A stretch of 64,000 nt of DNA from Gordionus sp. m RMFG-2023 (Eukaryota; Nematomorpha; Gordioida; Chordodea; Parachordodidae). The stretch lies in contig NC_088776.1 of NCBI RefSeq assembly GCF_954871325.1, forward strand, positions 9,858,052 through 9,922,051. The letters run 5' to 3'. This document shows positions 35,165-49,000 of the stretch, one piece after another (position 1 is the first letter of the stretch; every line of letters starts with the position of its first letter). The notes beneath the pieces are model-generated. The model worked only from the letters and a program-made list of their open reading frames with translations. It made no database searches and was not told where the DNA came from. Made by a program: the position numbers and the translations under genes.

Positions 35165-37475
35165 GGGGAGATCGGGTTAAAACGATAGGTATTTTGCATT
35201 TTTGTAGTGTTGTAAACGAATGCGTTCGTGAACGAAGTTCGTTTTTTTGAAAAAAATGATGAACGGCGTTCCTTTTATTTTTGACGAACTTTGAACGTGA
35301 ACGCGTTTCTTTTTTATGACGAACGCGTTCAATTTTAAAAATATTTTTATTTATTTGAAAAATTTAATATTTCCGAATTTTTTTTAAAAAAAGTATTATT
35401 TATATTTTTTAATCGGCTGTGTATTTCCTTTTCAAATTTCAATTTTTTTAACCCATAGTTTATTAAATTGAATATTATTGTTTATATTTTAATTTAATTT
35501 ATTAGCATAAGCATGGATATTATTATTTAATCCTCATCATCTGATTCTGAAAATCCAAAATCAGATGAATTATCAACCATGGCCAAATATGATAAATGTT
35601 TTACATTAACATCCTATATTGAAGAATCCAATGTTTACCAAGTGTAAAATATGGCCAAAAAGTATTATATTGTCAAAATCTTCAGGTTCCAATTTAAAAC
35701 GACATTTGATTTTAATATTAATTATTTGATTTTATATGATATAACTAAGTTAAATCATTAAATTTGAAGAAATAATGCATTTGGGATATTTGACCCCAAC
35801 AATAACGATAGTTATTTTAAAATTAAAAAAATTAGTGGCCCCAAATATGGTCAACCATTGATAGACGCCGTATTAAATGGGATTTGTATTAAACCTATTA
35901 CTCTCAATTAATTACAATTAATTACATATATTTTATTTTTTTAAAGATTTGAACATATATATAAGGATCAATATGTTCTTTCTGCAATTAAACATCCAGC
36001 ATTCAAATTACAATGGCCATGGATAAAACTTCCACAGGACGTACCTATTAAAAATAAACTTATAGCGTCATTAAAAAATATATGAAACCCTAGAGAACTG
36101 TTAATTTCGAAATATCCTTTTTTTTGTCGAGAGTAGAGAATGGATTGGAGGAGGATAACTTATCTTAATTTTTTTTAAATAACAAAATAATATGTTTTTA
36201 ATTAATTCTCCACGTTAAAAGAGCTGTTTATTAAGTATACTACCACAATCCCCTCATATGCCCCTGTAGAGCGCGTTTTAAGTATAGCTAATGCCGTATT
36301 AACTGCTAAGTGTTCCTGTGTATCAGATAAATATTTTGAAAACAATTATTAAAATTAAATAAGAAAAATTTTTTATAAATAAAAATATCTTTTTATTCGC
36401 TATATTATATTATATTTTATTTATAATTATATTATTAAAATAAAACTATATTATTTTTTAACATGGTTAAAATATATTGTATTAAAAAATATAAGTTTAT
36501 TTATATAATTTTAAAAAATTTATCATAAAATTTTGAACGGTTTGAACGTGAACGCGTTCCTTTTTTTTGAACTTGAACGTGAACACGTTCGATTTTTGTC
36601 AATGAACGTTGAACGCGTTCGATTTTTTAGAAATGTTTACAGCACTACATTTTTGTCAAAAAATTTTAAACACAAATAAAGTAAGCAAATTATAGATTTG
36701 TATATAGTCAAATTTCTCTTCTACAAAATAGAAATAAGTGTAGCTGACTACTTTAGTACTTTAGGAGTTGTGATTATTATGTGAAATGTGCCAGCTAATT
36801 TACCCCATATCCAGGGGTCTAAGCATCAAGGTAAAATGGTTAAAATAAAATTGAATACTATAACAAAAAACATTCAATAAACAAAATAGTGCAATTTTGA
36901 CATCTGTTCATCACTAAGTATATACTAATCAATACAATACCTGTAAAATATTGTTAGCATATATTGAGTGTGTCCATAGCAAATTCTTCCCTTTTGGGAC
37001 TATTCTTAAAATTTTATTTTTAATAACACAGAAATTATTTATTAATGTTTCTATTTTCTCAAAAATTATTTTTTATAGACATTATTTAAAAATGATCTTT
37101 TACAGTTTAAATCAGATGGAATATTTTAACAGTTTCCCATAACAACTTTACCTCAAGGTGATATATATTGTACAAATCGTTATTGCGTGACTACTAATTA
37201 AGGTATAAACTTTTAATAAATTTTATTTTATAGCTATGACTTTAAGGAACATGTATACAAATTATTAAATTCTGAGCCTTAATATATTTTGCTAAAACAA
37301 GATCAATTAGAGGGTAATTTTTGGGTAAAAAACTGTTTTTTGTCTAAATATTTAAAATTGGAAAGTTTTTCATGGACATAGGTAAGACATTGGACATTAA
37401 AATACATCCACACACCAAAATCTAAGTCTTTATACTCAAGGGTTAAAAAGGCAATCGCTTTACCCCGGTCTCCCC
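35165..37475. mobile_element. TA-flanked DNA element interrupted by a hAT
   Basis: Left end GGGGAGATCGGGTTAAAACG; right end inverted GGGGAGACCGGGGTAAAGCG, 16 of 20 matching. Both ends abut TA (35163-35164, 37476-37477), the target of Tc1/mariner-type elements. Without the nested hAT it is about 860 bp and non-coding. A similar end, TAGGGGAGCTCTGGTAAA, occurs alone at 38224. Confidence 0.6.
35205..36647 (+). mobile_element. hAT transposon with BED-finger and hATC remnants, exact 8-bp duplication
   Basis: Ends TAGTGTTGTAAACGAATGCG and, inverted, TAGTGCTGTAAACATTTC are flanked by the identical octamer CATTTTTG (35197-35204, 36648-36655). Subterminal zones are packed with GAACGCGTTC palindromes. 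Plus-strand remnants are a BED-finger-like piece at 35643-35712 (SSGSNLKRHL), a segment at 35955-36075 (IKHPAFKLQWPWIKLP), and an hATC dimerisation segment at 36231-36345 (PSYAPVERVLSIANAVLTAK). Much of the transposase is deleted and frames are interrupted. It lies 40 bp inside the TA-flanked element, so it is the younger insertion. Confidence 0.9.
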
Positions 37476-39700
37476 TATCTTTCCTTCAGAAATATTAATT
37501 TAATGTAATATTTCTCTTTTAGAGATGTGGTTATCCAATAAAAATAAATATTTTTTCATCATTATACCACGTATTTTTAATAATTAAATAAAAATTATTC
37601 TTACTTTCAAAATATTTTTTAGTAGGCTGAGTTAGAGAAAATAAATCTAGTTTAATACATTGTACTCAATATTTAGTGATTACCTGCTTATCTTTAATTC
37701 TACCGACACTGTATATTATATAAATTAGGGGTTAAATTAGATCAATCTTTGATAATACTTATTATAATTGAGTTTTTCCTATGGTAGCTCTTACTCAAAT
37801 GTTTAAAGGAAGTATGGTTAAATCCGCCCTGGTGCCCAAAATTATGTGATTTTAAGATCTAACTATTCAAATTTTTTTTTTATAAAGCTAACGTGCCGAA
37901 TTTTTTTTTAAACAGACTGTTAAGAAATCACATGATGGGAATACTTAAGCCTTTATTTTAGCTTCTCATATTTCGACTTCCATTTGAATAATAATATACA
38001 TGGAAGTAATTTTTTTAAAGGACTCGGCCAATTTTTAAAAACGCATAACTCATATTTAGACATGTATTAGCAAAATCTCGATGTTTAGAGAATATATTTT
38101 GGCTAAAATCTTGACGCTAAACTGAGCCCTTTACGCTACATAAGTTAACATTTTAACTAGAATCAAATTCTGTTCATCCCTTAATAATAACGTAGCAAGC
38201 ACATTGGCCTAAAATCTGCCCCATAGGGGAGCTCTGGTAAATTATACAAAGGCTCACATAGTCATGCTGGCGTTTTCGACAATGCCAATAAACCTTGTTA
38301 CCTAGATAATAAAAATTATTAAAATTATCAAAGATGGCCGCCCTAGATGCCATCTCATTTGTAATAAATTTTTATTATCCCAAACAGTAAAAAAAGATTT
38401 AAAAAATTTGGAGGTATGTCAAGGATAATACATTATTTCTAGTATTTATTAGGTATAATTTATATATTTTATAATTCTTATCCAAAAATTCATTTTCATT
38501 CCATTCGAGTTTCTACAAAACCCTGCAAGTTTTTATTTTAAAATCAAATAATATGACATATTTTTTTTAAAATCTTTATTATATATATATTTTTTTTTTA
38601 TAATTTTATAAATTGCTGCCATATCGTTTATCTGCAACAAAAAGTAGAGCGCCACATAAAGGAAAATAAAATATATTATCACAATGATGATGATTACTAT
38701 AATTATTTCACAAAGAGGAGGTCAGAAAAGTTATAAAGGGCTTACGAATAAAATTTTGGATTAAAATAAATAGTTTAATTTTTAATATAATATAAATTTT
38801 GTTTTCTTTTTCATGATTGTATCATCGAGTTCCCGAAAGAACGGCTTATAAATTAACAATATTTTTTATTAAAAAAAATATATTAAGCGAATTTAGAAAA
38901 ATAAATATAATTTTACTATTTTATATAAGAGATTCAATTCATTTCCTAAAATATATATATGATTATGCCTTAACGAGACCCGTGTACTGTTTTTCTAGGC
39001 ATGAAAAAAAATTATCAAAATATATAAAGGTTTCTGCCGTTGACCGACAAACATTCTTCATAAATGATTATGAGAAAATTTTGTGAATATTAAATATATT
39101 GAATAAATAATATGTATGTATAAATGTATAATTCATATTGCCAAACAATTTTTTGTTATAGGTTGAGATGAATGGGGATGGTTGGAAGAGGAAAGGGTTA
39201 TAAAAGTAGAAGTGTTTATTAGAAAAAATACTGGCCTATAGTAATAGCACATGTATTTAAAATCATATTATGCTAGGGTAAGAAATTTGGAAACAAATAA
39301 AAAAAAATATTTTTGAATATAAAAAACCAAATTCATCTAATTTTGCATTGATATAAATTTCAGCACTCTATTAATTATTTTTGTTTAATTTAAAAATGGA
39401 CTATTTAAAAAAATAGCGGAGTTGGAGCTATGTAGTTTTAAATAAATTATAATGTATATATATATGTGTTGTATTTGGGATGCGGAATTAGTGGAGAATC
39501 AGAATCTTTCTATTTTAAATCATTTAGGGAAGACGAGTGTATTTTAAAAAAAATTATATATATAAAAAATATAAATTTGAAAGTAGTTCAATGTGGCAAA
39601 AAAATGTCTGAAATTATTGTGAACTGTACATATACTAAAATACGTTTCCGGTCAAATCAGATATTTTTAATTTAAAAATCGTCCTCAGTATGTGATTTAA
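37476..39700. other. AT-rich intergenic DNA
   Basis: Open frames at 38817-39086 (89 codons) and 39466-39675 (69 codons) on plus are Lys/Ile/Tyr-rich and match nothing recognisable; the first contains a possible acceptor TTTTTCTAG near 38990. Their status is open, probably chance. Confidence 0.3.
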
Positions 39701-39727
39701 AAATTAAATATTCCAAACCCTCGTGGA

Positions 39728-39968
39728 TTCTAAATCCCAATACAACATATATATTATATATTATATATACAAAAGCAGCCATATATTTAAAGGTGGGACT
39801 ACACGACTATTACAATAATTAAGGTTTTATGAGCCTCATTTCAAACAGTGAAATCCAAATCCGAATACGAAATATATATTATATATACACAAAAACAGCC
39901 ATTTATTAAAAGATGGGAGTAAACGACACTTTATATTACACTGATTAAGACTTCATAGGCCTCAATTT
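39728..39968. repeat. Imperfect tandem duplication of about 125 bp
   Basis: Two adjacent diverged copies share AAATCC(C/G)AATAC, an AT dinucleotide run, ACA(A/C)AAAGCAGCCAT-like sequence, AAAGATGGGA and ATGAGCCTCATT / ATAGGCCTCAATT. They lie just past the stop codon of the PP1 subunit gene, in its likely 3' UTR. Confidence 0.65.
39902..39907 (-). terminator. Candidate poly(A) signal of the PP1 subunit gene
   Basis: AATAAA on the minus strand about 107 bases after the stop codon, inside the second copy of the tandem duplication. Confidence 0.35.
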
Positions 39969-40013
39969 TTCCGAAAAAATTCAATCATATAGCACAGACA
40001 CTGTCGGAAAGGA

Positions 40014-43000
40014 TCAGCACATATCATTTAAATATGCATCATTGTCTTGATTAAGTCTATTTTCATCGGGCATATTTTGAAGATCGTTGGATGTGCTAGT
40101 CGCGGTGGGAGAAGAATAGCATTTCAGCTGGTAATTATGACCGGAATTATTATCCCAGTAATCTTTCCCTTTCGTTCTGTAAAGCACGGATAGGTATAGG
40201 TTCGAACCTGGAGTCATGGAAAAGGGAACTACTATGGTAAAGGAGAATTTATCGGTGCATATCGTTTCGTCATAGTTTAATTCGAGATTTTGCATGCCGA
40301 TGATATCTGTTTTATTTAAAGTTATAAATTTGTGAGACAAATAGGTTGCAATGTTTATTTTTTTAAAAAAAGCTAAAATGTGTATATGATGTTTTCAACA
40401 GAATTTGGGGCTCGGACCAGAAAAAAGGGTTCGGGTTCCTAAATATTGTTAACCGGGAGATTCTGGTTTCGGCTCCTACCCAGTTCTGAGGATTTAAAGA
40501 TTTTGATGCCAGTTCTAAGGATTTCTGTCTTCTGTATCCCGATTAATTTTTTTTTTGCAATTAAATTCTAAATTTAATAAACTCCAAATTTTCTTTTAAA
40601 TAAAAAATTCTAATTTTGGTGGATCCCAATTTTTTAAACTCTCATAAATCCGCGCCCCCGGTAATTTACGATTTTATATAAAAAAGAAATCCTAATTTTT
40701 ATTTAAAAAAATTCAGGAATAGCGTCAAATTTAAGAACCGGAGCCAGAATCAACTTTTCAAAATTTTATGGAACCGGAAACTATTTTTAAGCCTTTTTGA
40801 TTCGATTTAAAATTTTATTTGTCCAACGCGAAACAAGATAGAAACTAGGGATGATCTTCAAACGTAAGTATTTAATCCTTTTCAATAAAGTTCGATTTGC
40901 CACTAACACAAGATACCTTGTTCTCTTTAAGGATTAAGGAGGTAAACCGCAACAACCGTATGCTACATAGAATTTCATTAAATTTAAAAGCAAAAAAGAA
41001 TAGGAAATAATTAAAATATGATTAAGTGTAACTTATTACGCATAATTAATTATCAACCGAAATGGTAAAATTTAAACAGGGATTTTCTTCTTCATTATTT
41101 ATCATAACTCATAATTAACTTCATTTAACATTTCGATCTATCGCCAAATATATTATAATACTATTGTTGATATCCTTCTTATGTAGGCTTTTTTCCAAGT
41201 TTAAACAGTATTATCTTAAAATAATCAATAAAAACAAACCCTTAGAGGCTTTGGAATACAGTGGGGAAACCGAGGTAGAGTTAGGAACGTAATTGCAAAG
41301 GTGATCGAAACGGGTAATCCAATCGTCGACAGTGTACCTCACGTATACTGTTTTGTGAAACGATAAATTTTCTACTCGGATGAGTCCAGAAATTGCGCAT
41401 TTTTCCGATTCGCCCATAACTTCCTCAAGGCATACCTTAACATATTTTTAACGAAAAAACAATATTATGCTAAAAAAAATTTAAAATATATATTATCGAA
41501 AAGTCATAAGAGGGGCTCTACAACGGATTTACGCTACATTTATATTAAGCGCGATTTGCTTAAGCGATGAGATATTAATCGTTGCGTAATTTACAAAAGG
41601 AAAATGACTAGGGCGACCATTTTTAAAATGGATGAAACTTGGCATGGAGGTTAAATATAATTGTTTATTTTGTAAAGATAAGAATTTTAAAGCTCTAGCT
41701 CAAATAGAACGGGAGTTATGGATCTTCAAAATACAATAAGGACACCATCTTGGCTTTAATAATCTCAAATTACAAGATAAATATTTAGTCTAAAGTCACA
41801 AATTTTATAACCCTTAAACTTCTCCTTAATTAATTGCCAAAATATTTTCAGCATTTCAGGTAAACAAAAAAATTATATTGAGATGGGCCTAATTCAAACG
41901 ATAAAATTAACCAAATATGTTTAATAATATAAAAGTTTAAGTAAAAATATTAATGGATAAAACAGGAATTTAATTTATATAGTTTTTAATTTTGTGGATA
42001 AAAAATTTTTCTAAATAAAACTATAAACATTTTATATTATAAATGGCTTGACCATTAATATTTTTATAAAATTATTAGATATATATATACTAAAAAAAAA
42101 TTTTAAAAATACTTTTTTTTGTATTCCCAATTTAAAAAGAAAATATATTAATGAAGCGTCCACTATGGTTGATTTAATCATTCCCTAAATTATTATTTTT
42201 CTATTTTCTCCATTAATATTTTACTTAATTAAATATTCAAATATATTGGTAATAACCATATTTGATGATTCAAATTAGGCCTTTTTCGAAATAATATGAA
42301 GATATTTTTAAAACAATTTGTGTATTCTCTTAAAGGAGAATTTTGAGATCTACGAATGATATATAATTAGTTACTACAGACCAAAAATATTTTGAGATTC
42401 GCTAAAAGAGTAAAAGGCTCTCATCGAACTGAAAGCCCATAACTCGGGATATATTTTAGCTAGGGCAAAAAAAATTTGGATTTGTATATTATACAAAATA
42501 TACAATCTATTTAACTTTCATTCCAAGTTTCATTCATATTTATTATGGTCGTCCGAATCACTGGGAGATTTGTCATAGAAATTTAAATTCTTCATTAATA
42601 ATGAATAATAATTTTTTTTAATTTACTTGTTAACAGAATTATTACTTCCATTTAATTCATAAATATCCTAACATTTCAAACTCTGATTACTACTGAAGAT
42701 ATGGGCCGTTAAAAACCGAAAATTGATAAAAAAAAAATACACTTCATTTACTTTTATATTTGGGAAAATAATCAAGCCAAATGCATCATTTAATATGACA
42801 TCAAATATACTATCAGTTTAATATATAAAAAACAGGAAGTAACCGGAAATGGCTATATAAAAAGGGTTTACTATACTTTCAATTTTTTCCACCTAAAGTC
42901 AAGCTGCCATACTTATCTATATTTTTTGCATAATTTTAAATATGAATTATTCTGTTAAACTTAATAAATTTTTAGCGATAATCCGAATTATTTTAAAGCC

Positions 43001-46000
43001 AAAATCTTTTGTACAAATATAACGAATTGTGTTTAATCTTTTTAAAGGGCCATTCGTTTTTCAATGAGCCCATATCTCCACAAGTAAAATCTTAGTTCTT
43101 CCAGTTATTAACCGGTACGGGATCTTATAAAAAAATTTTTTTAACTATATTTATATTCCATTTGAACGAATCAAATAATTTACTATCATATTTTAAAAAG
43201 AAATAATAACCCGTATATCTTGGAAAATCTTTTTGTAAAATGCATGAAATCAGACGATAATATATAAGAAAAATTATCGTTCATTCATAATCATAAATCT
43301 AGCAAATTTAAATAATAATTTATTTCTTCAAACAAATATAAGTATTTCTTTTTAGATAATATATTCTATGACGAAAGGGTATGACGCATGCTGATTATAA
43401 TTCAAACCACATCTTCAAAATGGAAAAAAAATCAATATTCATGATGATTTTAGATATTTCTTGTATTTTTTTTATATGTACCATTTATTTTTAAAAAAGA
43501 CCTTCAAAATCGAATTCGCGACTTCTTTCAACATTAAAAACATTTTGTAATTTAAAGAAGGATAGGGCCATAACTAATAGGGGAAGAATCCTCTCCCCAA
43601 CGAATTGTAATCCCCCCTCCCTCTATGAAATATTCTTTGCTTTTTTAGATATTTTCATACATTTAGAAGTGATTTGTTATAAAAAATATATATTACATAA
43701 AATAAACTTAATATCATTAATTTTCATTTATAAATTATTTATATTTTTCAGTGATAATATCACTATTTTAGTCATTTATAAATTTTTATATTTTACTGAG
43801 ATATATTACAGGTTTTTATTTATTATATTATTCATATTCTAATCTACTTATTTACCATAAAAATGTAAAATGATCAAAATATGCAATTTCCGGTCTAATT
43901 TTATCGATAATGAATGCTACAATTTCTGATCAAAACACGCAAAAAATTTAAGCCCTCACCCCACAATTCCTCCTATAAAACTAGCTAAGGCCCTGGAGAT
44001 GGTCTATCCCATACTTAACATTCTGACAAAAATTAACAAATATCTGTATTGTAAGTAGTGTCGCATTTGGTAAGAATATAAGATTTTGTTTAAAAAATAA
44101 TGGGTCATTTTTAATCTATCCCCTCCTGATTCTGTCCCTGCCTATCCATATCTCTCATTGTCTTAGTTTTTAAAATTTTATCTTTAGTCATTAGATCTTT
44201 TTATTTTATATGATCCCTATCAACAAAATTTGCTTATTAATCTCCCTCTCTCCTCTATGATCTAGATACAAGAACCTAGAGTGATGATTGATAAAGCTGT
44301 AAGAAATTTTTTTTTATTAGCTTTCATTTGATACCCATATTTAACTTTTATTCGATAAAAAAAATAAACAAGCCTAAATAATTATAATAGTTATAAATCT
44401 TATTGTGATAAGGTTAAATAGATATGTAAATATTGCTTATTTTAACTCTTATCCCTATTTTTAAGTAATCCGGCCCTAATTTGTTGATTTATTTATGGCA
44501 CGGTCTAGGTTTTTAAAATTTACTTAAATAATTTTGGCTGTATATTGCAGGGATCTAAACCGAAACGAATGGTTCAGGTTCAGATAAAAATAACGGTTCA
44601 AAGTTCAGGTTCGGTTCGCAAAAAATAAAAATATCGGTTCGGTTCGAACCTCTAAAAACCGGTTTGAACACATTTGTATTCAAACCTACATTAGGATTAT
44701 GTATCAGGGAAATTTTTTTTTATTCATAATTAAAATAAAAACCTTCATTTTTATTAATTGCACAAATAAAACAAATAAATATATCAATGATTAATTTAAA
44801 TATGAACAATTACTTAAATTTTTTTTACTAAGCTGCACAATTAATATATTTTCAAAATTCGTCTCACTCAAATTACATCTATAAGGAGATAATATAAATT
44901 TAATTGTTGAAAAACATCCTTCCACACTAACTTGGGTAGCTGGCATTGCCAGTATGATATCAAATTTGATGTGCCATTTATAATACTATATGTAAATAAT
45001 TTATATATTATAGCGGTGTACCGATACCACTTTTTGGAGGCCGATCCGATCCGATATTTCAGATATTAAATTGATATCGGCCGATAACCGACCCGATATC
45101 ATATCTAATTTTGTATTCTGCAAAGATACCGGTTTTAATTTTTAATATACTTTTTATTAGTACAACATCTATAATTTTACTATACCATAACATATGTCAT
45201 TTAAATATATTATAATGGTCAGTTATAGTTTATATTCAATTCAATTGCTATTATTTATATAATAAGTAATAACATTAATCTATTTACATAATTAGTAATA
45301 AAAAAATATATTATGAAATTTGAAATTAATATTTAAAATTAATATATCGAAGATTTCTTTTTATATCAGAGATATGTCGGCGGTGATGGGGACTGTTAAT
45401 ATCACTAGCATCACTAAAAACAGATACTGAAGAGATTAATGAACACTTTTTTAAACAGAATGCGAAAAAAAAAACTATATTGCAGAATGTTTATTAACTA
45501 ATTATTTCTATTAAAAAAATTAAACATAAAAATGTATTTCGATTTTATTTATAAAAATAAATGGTTTTTTAGATATAACTTTTTTTAAATTTTGTTAAAA
45601 GCGCCATTTTATATCGGATCGGAAAATTTTATAATATTTGCCGATAACCGATATTTTAAAATGAGCGAAATATCGGCCCGATCCGATCCGATATAAAATA
45701 TCGGTACATCCCTAATATATTAGATTAAATTTTTTTCTAGGCATTATAATTTATAAGCTTAAAATATTTTAAAAATATTGCAAAATGGCAATATACTAAA
45801 GTTTATAAAAATTATAACTGACGTTTATCATCAAATGTGATTGTTAATAATTTTTAAAACAATTTGAATATAATTAAAATTTTTGCAATATACTACTAGT
45901 AATAACTTACACATTATTTTATAAGCATAAAATTATGAGACTCAAACCGGTTCAGAGGCATTTTAGCGGTTTGGCTAAGAATTTTTTAGAGGTTTAGGTT

Positions 46001-49000
46001 CGATAAAAAATACAGGTTTTTAGCGGTTTAACGGTTCGGTTCAGGTTCGGATCCTATATTGCTTCAAAAGGGAAAATTGAAAATTATTTAAATTTTGGAA
46101 AAATCGATCTAGTTTGTGCAGGTCCATGTTTTGAGCCTGCATTTTTCTAATTAAGTTAAAAATTTAACAAATTTTATTGGCGCCGATATTTGGTTGTATA
46201 TAACTTCAGCGAAGTTTTTTATCGCGAAACACTTTTCCATGAAACCTTTATCGCGAATGTTTATAATATAACGAATGTGTTTTATAGTGAAAATTATCGC
46301 AAATACTATTCCGCGAGTCAAATATAGCGCAACCCTAACCGCAAACTTTTTGACGGAATAACAGCGAAAATTTTATAACGAAGTCATAATCGTGAAACCC
46401 AAATTGAGAAGACAGTATAGTGAAAACTATCGCCAAAACAATCGCGCGATAATTACTATAGTGTTATTTAAAAAAAATTATTTTAAACATAATATTGATT
46501 AAATCATAATTTTTAAAAATTGGTTAAAAAATCGATTTAATAATAAAGTTTTGTATTTTTTTTAAACCCTTATGAATTTATAAAATTCTTGAACTTTTAA
46601 AAAAAATTATTATATGAATATAATTTAAATGCTATCTGTCTCTTATGCTTTCCTTGAAGTTTTATTTTATAGGGATCGTGCATTAAAACAGCAGGCTTTA
46701 TATTAATTATTAGGTTCATTATACTGGTGAAAGTGATATCTGAGTTGAGCCAATATTTATTGTCTGATTAGTACTAATTACTTATTAATTCATCAGTTTT
46801 AAGTCATTAACCAGCCTTTTGACCCTAACTTGTCCAAAGTTCTAGAAAAAAAACTATGAATTGAACCAGCTTTGTGTGCTTCAATCGGGATGTAGAGACC
46901 ATGCCACAAAAAAGGATTTATTTTATAGATAAATACAATCTCTAAAAAAATTAAAAAATATTTTATTAATTTATATTTAATTTTTGAAAGTTTTCTTTTC
47001 GAAATGTAGAGAATGTTGACCTTAAATTGTCTTTGATATTGTTACTCATTAAGAACTATTATGGTAAAAAAATAGAGGCTTTTCCCCAAAATATAAATTC
47101 CTCCAGCAAAAAAAAAATAAAAATAAATTAATATTTGACTCGTTAGCTGGGTCCGATATCGGAGCATTTACAATTTTTTTTTTAAAAATCTGGAACATTT
47201 TATATTTAATATTTTTTATTTTAAACTATTTATTCGCTGTTATATTTTATCTTCAATAAAAATTATTGATTTGTATCAATTACATTTTGTTAAAAAAAAA
47301 AATAACACTGATTACAAATTGAGCAGAAGCGTCTAGCGTTGTGTTTTTCTTAAAAAATGCTTTGTTATTTAAATTTGAAGCGACATTTTTTAAAAATATT
47401 TAATTTTTTTAAATATTGTTTAGAATAGATCTGCAAAAGGCGGGTTTTGGCCAACAAGCCAGTCCACTTGTTCTTAAATTTTCTTAACTCCACGTCCACC
47501 TAAGGTTCTTTTGTTATAATTCACCCGGCAATCTCCCCAATATTAAATGATTTTAATGGATGGTTTGCTCTTTATTTCTTTTAATGTATTAATTAAACTA
47601 AAAAATTTCAATAAATAAGAATCTATTTTGCTCATTTCGCCAGAAAATTGTCAAAAAATATTTTTTAGCCCACCAGCCCAATGTTTATTTGTTTTAGAAA
47701 AAACCCGTCCTTTGCATACATCTAGTCCTGACTTTTTAAGTAATTATATATAGCATTTTTTTGTTTTCATATACATTTGGGTTAAATCATTTAATCATTC
47801 GTGTGATATTGGAACACCGGTAACTCAAACAGGTATCAAATCAATTATATTTTAAAATTTATAACAATATTGTCCAATTATTTATAAACTATAAATCATA
47901 TAAGTGTTTATATAACACTTGGGGCAAATTAAAAACAATGACAGATGCCTTTGCAATCAATGCAAACATTGAAACAATAGATTCCTCACAAGTCAGTGAA
48001 AAAATGTGGACAGACCTTTTATCCAGATTAATAGACACTGCCAAATCGACACTAGGCTTGACAAGGGGAGGTAACAAATCATACAAAGAACTATGGTGGT
48101 AGAATGAAGAGGTACAAACCACTATACAGGAGAAAAAAGCCCTTTATAAAATATGGTAGAAATCCAAAAACCCAGATGACAAGACTGATTACAAATAATC
48201 CAAGAGAACTACAAAGGTGGTGGCTAGGGCCAAATCTATGGCATACGATGACATACGAAGATCTACATACCAAAGAAGGGCAAAATAAAATATACAGATT
48301 AGAACAGAGAGAAAAGAACTCTAGAGATATAAACGGAGCTCCGAAAGTAATCAAAAATAAAGATGGGAAATTGATAATAAAGGGAAAAGAAATAATGAAT
48401 AGATGGAAAGAATATATTCAGGAGCTTCTCAACTTTAATCCCCACATATTACATCTAGACGAACACTCCCCATGTCAAAACCTTGTACAACCTATAACAG
48501 AACAAGAAATAATCACATGCCTCAAGCATATGAAAAACAACAAAGCTAGGGGTCCAGACGATATTCCAATAGAAAGCCTTAAAGCACTAGGAGATGATGG
48601 AATACATCTCCTCACAAATCTTTACAATAAAATACTTGGAAATGAAGAGGTTCCCCAAAAATGGAGGCAGAGCTATCTAGTTCCTATCTTCAAAAATAAA
48701 GGGGATCCACACAATTGTCAAAATTACAGGGGCATAAAACTAATGTCACACTGTCTAAAACTATACGAAAAAATAATAGAAAAAAGATTAAGAGATATAA
48801 TCGAAATAGGAGAGACAGTTTGGCTTTATAGATCAACAACCGATGCTATCCACGCAATTAGGCAAATGAGTGAAAAATACAGGGAAAAGAACAAAAAGCT
48901 ACACGTGGTCTTTCTCGATCTAGAAAAGGCCTTCGATAGAATCCCAAGAAAACTTATCTGGTGGGAACTACGCCACAAAAAGGTTTCCGAAAATATATAA

